NCBI RefSeq assembly: GCF_022815725.1
Contig: NZ_JALGRF010000002.1
Coordinates: forward strand, 1,172,644-1,236,643
DNA length: 64,000 nt
Source of the DNA: Streptomyces sp. APSN-46.1
Lineage (GTDB): Bacteria > Actinomycetota > Actinomycetes > Streptomycetales > Streptomycetaceae
Direction of reading: 5' to 3'
Within the stretch, counting starts at the first letter, position 1. The number at the start of each line of letters is the position of its first letter. Under the pieces are notes generated by a model. The model was not told the origin of the DNA, did not search any database, and saw only the letters and a list, made by a program, of their open reading frames with translations. Shown here one piece after another: positions 1 to 8,168 of the stretch. The position numbers were made by a program, and so were the translations under genes.

Positions 1-639
1 GGGGGAGGACGGCAGGTAGTCGAGGCGGCTCATCAGCCGGTAGAGCGAGGCCACTTCCTCGACGGCCGGGAGGGTGTCGTCGGCGGCGAGGCCGCAGGCC
101 ACGCGCAGCATGAAGTACTGCGGGGTCTCGATGACCTGGCGGGTGATCGGGTGGCGCAGCAGGTAGCGGCTGTGCAGGGTGCGCAGGCCGAAGAAGCCGA
201 AGCGGTCGTCGGCGCCCTCGGCGAGCGCGTGCTCGACCAGCGCGTCGAGGCGGGCGGCGTGGGCGCGGACGAACTCGGCCGTGCGGTCGGCGATCAGGCC
301 CTCGCGGTGGCCGACCTCGACGGAGGCGGCGAAGGAGGTGGCCCCCTGGCCGACGGCCTCGTCCGCGACGGCCAGCGTCAGCAGGCGGGCGGCGAGCCGG
401 GAGTACGCCGGGTCCTCGGAGATCAGACCGGCGGCGGCCTCGGTGGCCAGCCCGCGCAGCTCGGCCTCGTCTGCGACGGCGCTGCGGCCGCGCAGGGCGG
501 CGGCGGCGACCCGGCCGGGGTCGGTGTCGGGGAGGTCGGCGGTCAGCTCGGTGAGAGTACGCAGCAGCGCGGCCCCCGGGCCTTCGGTGGTGTCGCCAGA
601 AGTGGACTCGGCGCGCGGTGCGGAAGGCGCGATGGTCAC
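1..639 (-). CDS. nrdA: Ribonucleoside-diphosphate reductase class I large subunit, N-terminal part (cut by window edge)
   Basis: Catalytic subunit of the aerobic class I ribonucleotide reductase, which reduces ribonucleotides for DNA synthesis. The visible 213 codons end in a conserved stretch around SRYLLRHPITRQVIETPQYF, typical of the NrdA/NrdE N-terminal domain; the catalytic domain lies outside the window. The GTG start at 637-639 follows a purine-rich RBS (gaggga) about 10 nt upstream. No obvious N-terminal ATP-cone sequence is visible. A cobalamin riboswitch and two NrdR-like boxes lie upstream, matching the known Streptomyces nrdABS operon, where B12 represses class I expression in favour of the B12-dependent class II enzyme. 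Family assignment is firm; the class Ia label rests partly on the riboswitch context. Confidence 0.9.
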   Translation of the reverse strand, partial: MTIAPSAPRAESTSGDTTEGPGAALLRTLTELTADLPDTDPGRVAAAALRGRSAVADEAELRGLATEAAAGLISEDPAYSRLAARLLTLAVADEAVGQGATSFAASVEVGHREGLIADRTAEFVRAHAARLDALVEHALAEGADDRFGFFGLRTLHSRYLLRHPITRQVIETPQYFMLRVACGLAADDTLPAVEEVASLYRLMSRLDYLPSSP

Positions 640-793
640 GGCGGGAGCTCTCCCTCGCTCGGCCCGGTCATCGGCGGAGCGGGGCGCGAGCGGGCGCATG
701 CGGGCGCGCGGGAACGCGACGTGCCGCATGGCGTCCACCGGCCCAACCGCGAGGCCCGGACGTGTCTCCACCCGGTTCGGTCGACCCGGGCGT

Positions 794-895
794 GCTGTCG
801 GCAGGTCCTCGGACTTGCGGGGTGCACCAATGGGTGCACTTCACACCGTTGCGGGACAGTTCCGGATTCACACCGGATTCCCCTGCGTTGACAGC
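794..895 (-). ncRNA. Cobalamin (B12) riboswitch upstream of nrdA
   Basis: Reading the minus strand, the closing stem is GCTGTC (890-895) with GACAGC (794-799). Inside are the hallmark cobalamin blocks: GGGGAATCCGGTGTGAATCC, then ACTGTCCCGCAACGGTG, and near the 3' side AGTCCGAGGACCTGCCGACA, the B12-box region. These are conserved elements of the family. It lies about 155 nt upstream of the nrdA GTG, leaving room for an expression platform. By analogy with Streptomyces nrdABS it should turn nrdA off when adenosylcobalamin is plentiful. Confidence 0.93.
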
Positions 896-902
896 GAGGA
901 TG

Positions 903-950
903 AGCATACATGTGGGGGCCGCCCCGTGTGCGACCCCCTAGATGTTGTGT
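903..950 (-). promoter_or_regulatory. Tandem NrdR-box-like sites in the nrdA promoter
   Basis: Two 16-bp elements on the minus strand, at 935-950 (acacaacatctagggg) and 903-918 (cccccacatgtatgct), start exactly 32 bp apart. They share the ACATnTA core in the same register. NrdR repressors bind pairs of 16-bp boxes with about three helical turns between them, so spacing and core fit. The second box is weaker at its 3' half. They sit just upstream of the riboswitch, where the nrdA promoter must be. Confidence 0.5.
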
Positions 951-968
951 CTGCGTGGCTGCGTGGAG

Positions 969-1469
969 CTACAGTTCGAGACCGTACGTGAGCAGAGTGA
1001 GGCCGGGGAACGGCTGCCAGTCCCGCGCGGGGGTCCGTTCGAAGCCGAGGCGGTCGTAGATCCGGTGGGCGCCGGCCATGTCGTCCGACGTGGACAGGAC
1101 GAGGCGCCGCACCCCCTCGATGGCCCGGGCGCGCTCGACGCACGCCCGTACGAGCGCCTCCCCGGCGCCCTGCCCGCGGCCCTCCCGGGCGACGGCCAGC
1201 ATCCGGAACTCGGCCTCGTCGGCCCGCGCGATGTCACAGAAGGCACTCCCGGGCGGGGCGAAGGCCACACCCCCGATCAGGCGGCCGTCGTGCGCGACGG
1301 CGACGAGGATCTCGCAGACGGCGGCCCGCCCGGCCACGTCCCGCAGCCGCGAGAGGTAGGGGTCGTCCTCGCCGTAGGCGAGCAGCCCGTCCCCGAGATA
1401 CACCCGCGCGGTGATCTCACCCAACTCTTCGTACTCGGCGGGTACGGCCGCCCTGATCTTGATATCCAT
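969..1469 (-). CDS. GNAT family N-acetyltransferase
   Basis: A 166-residue single-domain GNAT protein, predicted to transfer acetyl from acetyl-CoA to an unknown acceptor. The acetyl-CoA-binding loop reads EGRGQGAGEAL around residues 96-106, followed by the C-terminal YDRLGFERT segment typical of the fold. It ends only about 20 bp before the nrdA promoter boxes and has the same orientation, but the nrdA promoter and riboswitch make separate transcription likely. Substrate cannot be predicted. Confidence 0.85.
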   Translation of the reverse strand: MDIKIRAAVPAEYEELGEITARVYLGDGLLAYGEDDPYLSRLRDVAGRAAVCEILVAVAHDGRLIGGVAFAPPGSAFCDIARADEAEFRMLAVAREGRGQGAGEALVRACVERARAIEGVRRLVLSTSDDMAGAHRIYDRLGFERTPARDWQPFPGLTLLTYGLEL

Positions 1470-1546
1470 GCGGTCGAGTGTGCAGGACGGGTGTCGGTGG
1501 TCGGCGCTATCGTCGGTACCAGCACCGTCGAGGAAGGCGAGCGAGC

Positions 1547-2131
1547 ATGACCGCGAGGACCGGCCGGCCGCACCTGCTGACCGAGGAGTTCGAGGAATTG
1601 GCCCTGATGGCTCGCAACCAGCTGGAGGGAGTGCGGCTGGAGTTCATCGACGGGAGGCTGAGGAGCAAGGCCCCGCAAGACGGCGATCACGGGACGATCA
1701 TTGAGTGGCTCACCCGGATCTGTATGCGGTACAGGCCTGAACTGTGGTCGTATCCGGGCCGGGGAATCAAGGTCCAGGAGCACCGGGCGGGCAGGGCCAT
1801 TCCGGATGCCTCGCTGGCGCCCTCGGAGGCGTTCGCCGGAGAGGGCGAATGGTCCGAACCGGAACCGGTGCTGATGGTTGTCGAGGTGGCATCGTGGGAC
1901 TCGGACACTGACCACCGGAACCGGCGGGAGTCGCCGCGCGTGTACGCGGAGACCGGTATTCCGGTCTATCTGCTCATCGACCGGCACACGTGCGAGGTCT
2001 TGGTCTACAGCGACCCCGACGGCCAGCGGTACGAGACCGTCCGCACCGTGCCGTACGGCAAGGACATCCACCTCCCCGACCCCGTCGGAATCACCCTCCA
2101 CACCGAGCCCCTCAAGGACTGGGTGCGCTGA
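1547..2131 (+). CDS. Uma2 family (DUF820) putative endonuclease
   Basis: A 194-residue member of the Uma2/DUF820 family, a PD-(D/E)xK-like fold that is strongly expanded in Streptomyces and cyanobacteria. Visible motifs are PDASL (D87), VVEVAS (E113) and the SPRVYA helix near residue 129. The ATG at 1547 is chosen because a purine-rich GGAAGGCGAGCGAGC precedes it; a longer reading frame exists but lacks similarity. It runs divergently from the GNAT gene with about 77 bp between. Biological role in Streptomyces is unknown; nuclease activity is inferred from the family. Confidence 0.8.
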   Translation: MTARTGRPHLLTEEFEELALMARNQLEGVRLEFIDGRLRSKAPQDGDHGTIIEWLTRICMRYRPELWSYPGRGIKVQEHRAGRAIPDASLAPSEAFAGEGEWSEPEPVLMVVEVASWDSDTDHRNRRESPRVYAETGIPVYLLIDRHTCEVLVYSDPDGQRYETVRTVPYGKDIHLPDPVGITLHTEPLKDWVR

Positions 2132-2134
2132 GGG

Positions 2135-2176
2135 ACGCCGAAGGGCCCCGCCGGATCCGGCGGGGCCCTTCGGCGT
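2135..2176. terminator. Strong bidirectional hairpin between converging genes
   Basis: A near-perfect inverted repeat (acgccgaagggccccgccg, loop gat, and its complement) directly after the Uma2 stop codon. It sits between two convergent genes, so it can terminate both. No T-run follows, as is usual in Streptomyces. Confidence 0.85.
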
Positions 2177-2182
2177 ACGGGG

Positions 2183-2380
2183 TCAGCAGCAGCGGAAGCC
2201 CTCGCGGGGGTCCGCCTCGCGGGCGTCCGTGCGGGCGCGTTCGAAGGCGCGCCGGGTCAGGACCTCGGCCGCGGGGTCGTGCGCGCGGGCGTGGGCCACG
2301 TAGCGGTCGTACGCCGCCTCGCCCGAGAACTCCCGTACGTAGAACCGCGCCTTCGCCAGGGCCGCGCGCACGCCGGTCAC
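2183..2380 (-). CDS. YbdD/YjiX family small protein, CstA partner
   Basis: A 65-residue protein with the family's YVREFSGEAAYDRYVAHARA core and conserved F-x-R-A segment. In enterobacteria these proteins are encoded with CstA/BtsT and are needed for carrier function. The GTG start at 2378-2380 overlaps the cstA stop by 4 nt (GTGA), indicating translational coupling. It ends at the shared terminator. Function beyond association with the carrier is not established. Confidence 0.85.
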   Translation of the reverse strand: MTGVRAALAKARFYVREFSGEAAYDRYVAHARAHDPAAEVLTRRAFERARTDAREADPREGFRCC

Positions 2381-4635
2381 GCGACCGGCTCCTTCACCCG
2401 GCCGCCGCCGGAGTCCAGGCCCGCCGCCGCGAGCTCCGCCCGCTCCTCGGGCGTCGCGATCAGTCCGGCCGGGGCGACGATCCTCGACTCGGTCCAGGGG
2501 ACCTCGGACAGCTTCACGGCCTCCGGGCTGCTGATGGCCTTGAAGCAGGTCCGGGCCGCGTCCAGGAGCACGATGATGATCAGGATCGCGAACAGCGCCG
2601 ACAGCGCGCCGTCCACCGTGGCGTTGGTGACCACGGTGTGCATCTCGTCCATGTTCTTCGCCGGCGGCAGCACCTTCCCGGCGTCGATGCCGGTCTGGTA
2701 CTTGTCGCGCTGCGCGAAGAAGCCGACCTTCACATCGTCCGAGAAGATCTTCTGGTAGCTCGCGGTGAGCGTGACCGCCACGTCCCACGCCAGCGGAACA
2801 CCCGTTACCCAGGCCCACTTGAGCCGCCCGGACTTGACGAGCAGCGTGGTGCACACGGCCAGGGCCACCGCCGCGAGCAGCTGGTTCGCGATGCCGAACA
2901 GCGGGAAGAGCTGGTTGATGCCGCCCAGCGGGTCCTTGACGCCGACCCACAGGAAGTAGCCCCAGCCGCCGACGACGAGGGCGCTCGCCAGCCACACGCC
3001 CGGCTTCCAGCTGACGTCCTTGAAGGACTTGTGCACGTTGCCGAGGGTGTCCTGGAGCATGAACCGGCCCACGCGGGTACCCGCGTCCAGCGTCGTCAGG
3101 ATGAACAGGGCCTCGAACATGATGGCGAAGTGGTACCAGAAGGCCTTCATCCCGGCGCCGCCGACGACGGACGAGAAGATCTCCGACATTCCGAGTGCGA
3201 AGGTCGGCGCGCCACCCGTACGGGACAGCAGGCTGGCCTCCTCCACGTCCTTGGCCGCCTGGGCGAGGGCGTCGGGGGTGATGGCGAAGCCGAAGTTGGT
3301 CACCGCCTGCGAGGCGGTCTCCACGGTGGCGCCGACGACCCCGGCGGGGGAGTTGACCGCGAAGAACAGGCCGGGCTCGATGATGCAGGCGGCGATGATC
3401 GCCATGACGGCGACGAAGGACTCGGTCAGCATCGCGCCGTAGCCGATGACCCGTACCTGGGTCTCCTTCTGGATCATCTTCGGGGTGGTACCCGAGGCGA
3501 CCAGGGAGTGGAAGCCGGACAGCGCGCCGCACGCGATGGTGATGAACACGAACGGGAACATCGAGCCGGCGAAGACCGGGCCGTCGCCGCGCGTCGCGAA
3601 GTCGGTGACCGCGGGCATCTTCAGCGTCGGCATCGCTATCACCACGCCCACCGCCATCAGCGCGATGGTGCCGACCTTCATGAAGGTGGAGAGGTAGTCG
3701 CGCGGCGCGAGCAGCAGCCACACCGGCAGCACCGACGCGATGAAGCCGTACGCGACCATCCAGATGATCAGCGTCTCCTTCTCCAGCGTGAAGGTCTGCG
3801 CCAGTGAGGACTCCGCGACCCAGCCGCCCGCGACGATGGCGAGCAGCAGCAGCGCGACGCCGATGACCGAGACCTCGGTGACCCGGCCCGGCCGCAGCAC
3901 GCGCAGGTAGACGCCCATGAAGAGGGCGATCGGGATGGTCATTCCGATGGAGAAGACGCCCCAGGGGGAGTGCGCCAGCGCGTTGACGATGACCAGCGCC
4001 AGCACCGCCAGCAGGATGATCATGATGGCGAACACGGCGACCAGGGCGGCGGCTCCGCCGACGGGGCCGATCTCGTCGCGGGCCATCTGCCCGAGCGAAC
4101 GGCCGTCGCGCCGGGTGGAGAAGAAGAGGGTGACCATGTCCTGGACGGCGCCGGCGAAGATGACGCCCGCGACGATCCAGATGGTGCCCGGCAGGTAGCC
4201 CATCTGCGCGGCGAGCACGGGGCCGACGAGCGGGCCGGCGCCGGCGACGGCCGCGAAGTGGTGGCCGAAGAGCACCCGGCGGTCGGTCGGGTGGAAGTCG
4301 ACACCGTTGTCAAGGCGTTCGGCGGGGGTGGCGCGGGTCTTGTCCACCTTCAGCACGCGGTGCGCGATGAACCGCGCGTAGAAGCGGTATCCGATGGCGT
4401 ACGAGCCCAGGGCGGCGGCGAGCAGCCAGGCGGCCGAGATCTCCTCGCCCCGGGAGAGGGCCAACACCGCCCAGCCGATGGCCCCGATGAGGGCCACCAG
4501 CAACCAGACGGCGGCCGACTTCGGCGAGAGGCCGCCCGAGAGGCCGCCCGTGGAGGAAGTGGAGGAAGGCGAGCCCGGTGTGGTGCCCGGACTCGCCGCG
4601 TTCCGTTCTGTGCCTGTTGCTTCCGGTTCCGGCAT
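2377..4635 (-). CDS. cstA: CstA-type carbon starvation / pyruvate transporter
   Basis: A 752-residue polytopic membrane protein of the CstA family, whose characterised members carry pyruvate or peptides during carbon limitation. The N-terminal CstA domain includes HPTDRRVLFGHHFAAVAGAG and GPLVGPVLAAQMGYLPGT, with many hydrophobic helices following to about residue 720. The N-terminus (about 45 residues, Ser/Thr/Gly-rich) is a cytoplasmic extension. ATG at 4635 is preceded by acgaggg. The gene is translationally coupled to the small YbdD-like gene downstream. It diverges in nothing else visible from the family; substrate is inferred. Confidence 0.92.
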   Translation of the reverse strand: MPEPEATGTERNAASPGTTPGSPSSTSSTGGLSGGLSPKSAAVWLLVALIGAIGWAVLALSRGEEISAAWLLAAALGSYAIGYRFYARFIAHRVLKVDKTRATPAERLDNGVDFHPTDRRVLFGHHFAAVAGAGPLVGPVLAAQMGYLPGTIWIVAGVIFAGAVQDMVTLFFSTRRDGRSLGQMARDEIGPVGGAAALVAVFAIMIILLAVLALVIVNALAHSPWGVFSIGMTIPIALFMGVYLRVLRPGRVTEVSVIGVALLLLAIVAGGWVAESSLAQTFTLEKETLIIWMVAYGFIASVLPVWLLLAPRDYLSTFMKVGTIALMAVGVVIAMPTLKMPAVTDFATRGDGPVFAGSMFPFVFITIACGALSGFHSLVASGTTPKMIQKETQVRVIGYGAMLTESFVAVMAIIAACIIEPGLFFAVNSPAGVVGATVETASQAVTNFGFAITPDALAQAAKDVEEASLLSRTGGAPTFALGMSEIFSSVVGGAGMKAFWYHFAIMFEALFILTTLDAGTRVGRFMLQDTLGNVHKSFKDVSWKPGVWLASALVVGGWGYFLWVGVKDPLGGINQLFPLFGIANQLLAAVALAVCTTLLVKSGRLKWAWVTGVPLAWDVAVTLTASYQKIFSDDVKVGFFAQRDKYQTGIDAGKVLPPAKNMDEMHTVVTNATVDGALSALFAILIIIVLLDAARTCFKAISSPEAVKLSEVPWTESRIVAPAGLIATPEERAELAAAGLDSGGGRVKEPVA

Positions 4636-4744
4636 GATCCCTCGTCCCCTCGTTGATCATCTGCGTAAGCGCAGGGAATCTACGGGGACCCGCCCGCTGA
4701 ACGTAAGTCCCCGTCCGTATAGCGGTACGAGTGTCAACTACGTA

Positions 4745-5548
4745 TCAGACGGCGGGACGCTGAAGGCGAGCCACGAACTTGTAACGATCTCCCCGGTACA
4801 CCGAACGCACCCATTCGACGGGCTCGCCGTCGGCGTCCAGCGAGTGCCGGGAGAGCATCAGCATCGGCAGTCCGACGTCGGTCCCGAGCAGGCCGGCCTC
4901 GCGCGGGGTCGCCAGGGAGGTCTCGATCGTCTCCTCGGCCTCGGCGAGGCGCACGTCGTACACCTCGGCCAGGGCCGTGTAGAGAGAGGTGTACTTGGCC
5001 AGCGACCGGCGCAGCGCGGGGAAGCGCTTGGCCGAGAGGTGGGTGGTCTCGATGGCCATCGGCTCACCGCTGGCCAGGCGCAGCCGCTCGATGCGCAGGA
5101 CCCGCCCGCCGGTGGCGATCTTCAGCAGCCCGGCGAGGGTGTCGTCGGCCGTGACGTAGCCGATGTCCAGGAGCTGGGAAGTCGGTTCCAGCCCCTGGGC
5201 CCGCATGTCCTCGGTATAGGAGGAGAGTTGGAGCGGCTGCGAGACCTTGGGTTTGGCGACGAAGGTGCCTTTGCCCTGAATGCGCTCCAGGCGGCCCTCG
5301 ACCACGAGCTCTTGCAGTGCCTGCCGGACGGTGGTCCGGGAGGTGTCGAACTCGGCGGCGAGCGTACGCTCGGGGGGCACCGGCGTGCCGGGGGGCAGTG
5401 TGTCGGTCATGTCGAGCAAGTGCCGCTTGAGTCGGTAGTACTTGGGAACCCGCGCCGTGCGAGTGGCCGCCCCGCCTTCCGGCTCCGTGGTCGCCCCTTC
5501 GGTGGCCATCGCCGCCCGCCTTCCCGACTCCAGTTTCGCTGCCGTCAC
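4745..5548 (-). CDS. dasR: GntR/HutC family global regulator DasR
   Basis: A 267-residue GntR/HutC regulator. The winged helix includes [10 protein letters not shown] and [19 protein letters not shown], and the C-terminal UTRA ligand domain contains [14 protein letters not shown] and [19 protein letters not shown]. These match DasR of S. coelicolor, the GlcNAc-responsive repressor of aminosugar uptake that also links nutrition to development and antibiotics. It binds glucosamine-6-phosphate and releases 16-bp dre operators. The GTG start at 5548 has a GGAGGAGCC RBS; an internal ATG (5509) is an alternative because the first 30 residues are not conserved. It is divergent from dasA with dre sites between them. 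Confidence 0.96.
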   Translation of the reverse strand: MTAAKLESGRRAAMATEGATTEPEGGAATRTARVPKYYRLKRHLLDMTDTLPPGTPVPPERTLAAEFDTSRTTVRQALQELVVEGRLERIQGKGTFVAKPKVSQPLQLSSYTEDMRAQGLEPTSQLLDIGYVTADDTLAGLLKIATGGRVLRIERLRLASGEPMAIETTHLSAKRFPALRRSLAKYTSLYTALAEVYDVRLAEAEETIETSLATPREAGLLGTDVGLPMLMLSRHSLDADGEPVEWVRSVYRGDRYKFVARLQRPAV

Positions 5549-5668
5549 CGGCTCCTCCGATATGTGCGGTCACATCGTGACACGGGTGGGAGGGCAGGCC
5601 TCCTCCCTCCCCCAGGTGTCGGTCCGATAACGGACCGATCACCCGCTCATTAGACCCTTGACACCCCT

Positions 5669-5684
5669 AAAGGTCTAGGCCAAG
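5669..5684. promoter_or_regulatory. DasR operator (dre), distal copy at dasA
   Basis: The site aaaggtctaggccaag matches the dre consensus ACTGGTCTAGACCACT in its GGTCTAGrCCA core. It lies 8 bp upstream of a second, better dre; a double dre at dasA is known from S. coelicolor. Confidence 0.75.
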
Positions 5685-5692
5685 CTCCGGTT

Positions 5693-5708
5693 ACTGGTCT
5701 AAACCAAT
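5693..5708. promoter_or_regulatory. DasR operator (dre), proximal copy at dasA
   Basis: The site actggtctaaaccaat has the TGGTCTA-ACCA pattern of dre and sits about 93 bp before the dasA start, in the dasR-dasA divergent interval. Binding of DasR would repress dasA. Confidence 0.9.
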
Positions 5709-5800
5709 ATGGATCAGATCCCGGCCCCACGTGCAGTACTTCGCGTATGTCGCCGCGGCGGGCAAGGGAAGTGCAGGCAGGCATCCCTGAGGAGGGTGGC

Positions 5801-7084
5801 GTGAAGCGCAAGCTCATCGCGGCGGTTGGAGTCGCGGGCATGGTTATCGGCCTCGCGGCATGCGGTGATTCCGACAGCAAGGGGGGCGACGGCAAGGCCT
5901 CCGGTGCCAAGGAACTGACCGTCTGGCTGACGGTCGACGCCCAGAACAACTGGCCGGAGCTGGTGAAGGCGGCCGACGACGCGATTGTCGCGAAGCACCC
6001 GGGTCTCACGATCAAGCACGAGTACTACGGCTGGCCGGACAAGAACGCCAAGCTCGACGCCGTCCTCGCCACCGACAAGGCCCCGGACGTTGTCGAGATG
6101 GGCAACTCCGAGATGATCGGCTACATGTCGACCGGCGCCTTCGCCGAGGTCGATCCCGCGAAGTTCGAGAACTCGGCCGCGTGGCTGGACGCCCTCAAGG
6201 AGTCCGTCACCTACGACGGCAAGACCTACGGCGTCCCCTACTACGCCGGTGGCCGCGTGGGCACCTGGCGCAAGGACATCGCCACCGAGGCCGGCATCAC
6301 CGCCGCCCCGAAGACGTGGGCCGAGTACACCGCCGCCCTCGACAAGATCCAGGCCGCGAAGGGCGACAAGTTCAGCGCCCTCTACCAGCCCTCCCCGGAC
6401 TGGTACGCCGCGATGTCCTACGTCTACGACGCCGGCGGCGCCATCGCCAAGAAGGACGGCGACAAGTGGAAGGGCAGCCTGTCCTCCGCCGAGTCGCTCA
6501 AGGGCCTGGCGCAGTACAAGGAGCTCATCGACAAGTACATGCACGCGGACAAGACGAAGGACGAGTCCGACCGTCCGGTCGTCTTCGGCCAGGGCAACTC
6601 GGCCGCCATCTTCGCCGCCGCGTGGGAGGGCGCCACCGCCGCCGACCCGAAGAACGACAAGGTCGGCGGGCTGAAGGACAAGCTGGAGAACTTCGTCCAG
6701 CCCGGCCCGAACGGCAAGAACCTGCCGGTCTTCCTCGGCGGTTCGGACCTCGCGGTCCCGTCCAAGTCCAAGGCCAAGGACGTCGCGGCCGAGTGGATCA
6801 ACGCCTTCACCGGCGCCCAGGGCCAGAAGGGCCTCATCGCCAAGGGCAACCTGCCCAACAACAAGACGGACCTCGGCCCGCTGAAGTCCGACCCGAAGAC
6901 CCAGGTCGGCGCCACCGCGGCCGAGTCCTCCTGGTTCGTCCCGACCGCCCCGGGCTGGGGCCAGATCGAGAAGGGCAAGGTCCTCCAGACCATGCTCCAG
7001 GAGATCGGCACCGGCAAGAAGTCCGTCGAGGAAGCGGCCAAGGCCGCCGACGCCGAGATCGACAAGGTCATCAACACCAAGTGA
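5801..7084 (+). CDS. dasA: Chitosugar ABC transporter, substrate-binding lipoprotein DasA
   Basis: A 427-residue extracellular solute-binding lipoprotein (family 1) that captures chitobiose-type sugars for the DasABC importer. The signal peptide runs KRKLIAAVGVAGMVIG with lipobox LAAC, placing the acylated Cys at residue 21. GTG at 5801 is chosen over the upstream in-frame ATG because GGAGGG lies 8 nt before it and the signal peptide begins here. Two dre sites precede it. An intercistronic hairpin separates it from the permease genes, as expected when binding protein is made in excess. Synteny with S. coelicolor dasABC supports the name. Confidence 0.95.
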   Translation: MKRKLIAAVGVAGMVIGLAACGDSDSKGGDGKASGAKELTVWLTVDAQNNWPELVKAADDAIVAKHPGLTIKHEYYGWPDKNAKLDAVLATDKAPDVVEMGNSEMIGYMSTGAFAEVDPAKFENSAAWLDALKESVTYDGKTYGVPYYAGGRVGTWRKDIATEAGITAAPKTWAEYTAALDKIQAAKGDKFSALYQPSPDWYAAMSYVYDAGGAIAKKDGDKWKGSLSSAESLKGLAQYKELIDKYMHADKTKDESDRPVVFGQGNSAAIFAAAWEGATAADPKNDKVGGLKDKLENFVQPGPNGKNLPVFLGGSDLAVPSKSKAKDVAAEWINAFTGAQGQKGLIAKGNLPNNKTDLGPLKSDPKTQVGATAAESSWFVPTAPGWGQIEKGKVLQTMLQEIGTGKKSVEEAAKAADAEIDKVINTK

Positions 7085-7092
7085 CCTGTAGT

Positions 7093-7127
7093 CAGCAGGG
7101 CCCCGCCGAACCGGCGGGGCCCTGCTG
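7093..7127 (+). terminator. Intercistronic hairpin between dasA and dasB
   Basis: A perfect 15-bp stem (cagcagggccccgcc with ggcggggccctgctg) and loop GAACC begins 9 bp after the dasA stop. It likely attenuates read-through and stabilises the dasA transcript. Confidence 0.8.
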
Positions 7128-7160
7128 CCCGTCAAGAGAGGGACCCCCGAGGAGCGCGCG

Positions 7161-8168
7161 ATGAGTGCCGCACAGACAACCACCGCCGACCTGCCGCCGG
7201 CGAAGCAGCAGACGTCCACCGGGACCGGGACCGGAGCCGGGACGGGGAGCACGGGCACCCCGGGGAAGCGGGCCCGCAACGGGTCCGGCGCCACCCCCTG
7301 GCTGCTGCTCGCCCCGTGCCTGCTGGTCATCGTCCTCGTCATGGGGTACCCGCTCTTCAGACTGGTCTCCCTCTCCTTCCAGAGCTTCGGCAAGTCCGAG
7401 CTCTGGGGCTTCAAGGACGCGGAGTTCGTCGGCTTCGACAACTTCGCCAAGATCCTCGGCGACGGCGTGTTCTGGTCCGTCGTCCTGCGCACGGTCGTCT
7501 TCACGGCCGGCGCGGTCATCCTGACCATGGTCATCGGCATGCTCGTCGCGCTGCTGCTGCAGAAGGTCTCGGGCCTGGTCAAGGCGCTCATCAGCATCGC
7601 CCTCGTGGCCAGCTGGGGCATGCCGATCATCGTCGCGACCGCCGTCTTCAAGTGGCTCTTCGACGCCGACTACGGCGTGCTGAACTACCTGATGAGCAAG
7701 CTCCCGGGCGTGGACATGGTCGGCCACAACTGGTTCGCCAGCGGCCCCCAGGGCCTCGTGGTGATCATGCTGCTGGTGGTTTGGGGCGCGGTCCCCTTCG
7801 TCGTCATCACCCTCAGCGCGGGCCTCACCCAGGTGCCCAAGGAACTGGAGGAGGCCGCGCGCCTCGACGGAGCCGGCGCCCTCGGCGTGTTCCGGCACGT
7901 CACCCTCCCCATCCTGAAGCCGATCATCGTCATGCTGACGACCCTCTCGGTCATCTGGGACATGGGTGTCTTCCCGCAGGTGTTCGTCATGCGCAACGGC
8001 AACCCCGAGGCCGAGTTCGAGCTGCTGACCACCTACTCGTACCAGCAGGCCTTCGTGGTCAACGACTACTCGGGCGGCTCCGCGATCGCCCTCGTGACCG
8101 TCCTGCTGCTGCTCGGAGTGGTCGCCGTCTACATGCGCCAGATGCTCAAGATCGGAGAGGTGGAATGA
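7161..8168 (+). CDS. dasB: Chitosugar ABC transporter permease DasB
   Basis: A 335-residue MalF-type permease with six predicted membrane segments starting near residue 50, after a Thr/Gly-rich cytoplasmic N-terminus. The EAA loop that contacts the ATPase reads ELEEAARLDGAGALGVFRHV at about residues 228-247. The ATG at 7161 has a GAGGAG RBS. Its stop overlaps the dasC start (ATGA at 8165). No ATPase gene is present; in Streptomyces this system uses the shared ATPase MsiK encoded elsewhere (known for the family, not visible here). Confidence 0.94.
   Translation: MSAAQTTTADLPPAKQQTSTGTGTGAGTGSTGTPGKRARNGSGATPWLLLAPCLLVIVLVMGYPLFRLVSLSFQSFGKSELWGFKDAEFVGFDNFAKILGDGVFWSVVLRTVVFTAGAVILTMVIGMLVALLLQKVSGLVKALISIALVASWGMPIIVATAVFKWLFDADYGVLNYLMSKLPGVDMVGHNWFASGPQGLVVIMLLVVWGAVPFVVITLSAGLTQVPKELEEAARLDGAGALGVFRHVTLPILKPIIVMLTTLSVIWDMGVFPQVFVMRNGNPEAEFELLTTYSYQQAFVVNDYSGGSAIALVTVLLLLGVVAVYMRQMLKIGEVE

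Noticed and set aside
5714..7651. Minus-strand long frame over dasA and dasB
   Set aside because: Antisense shadow; dasA and dasB have family motifs, RBSs and synteny.
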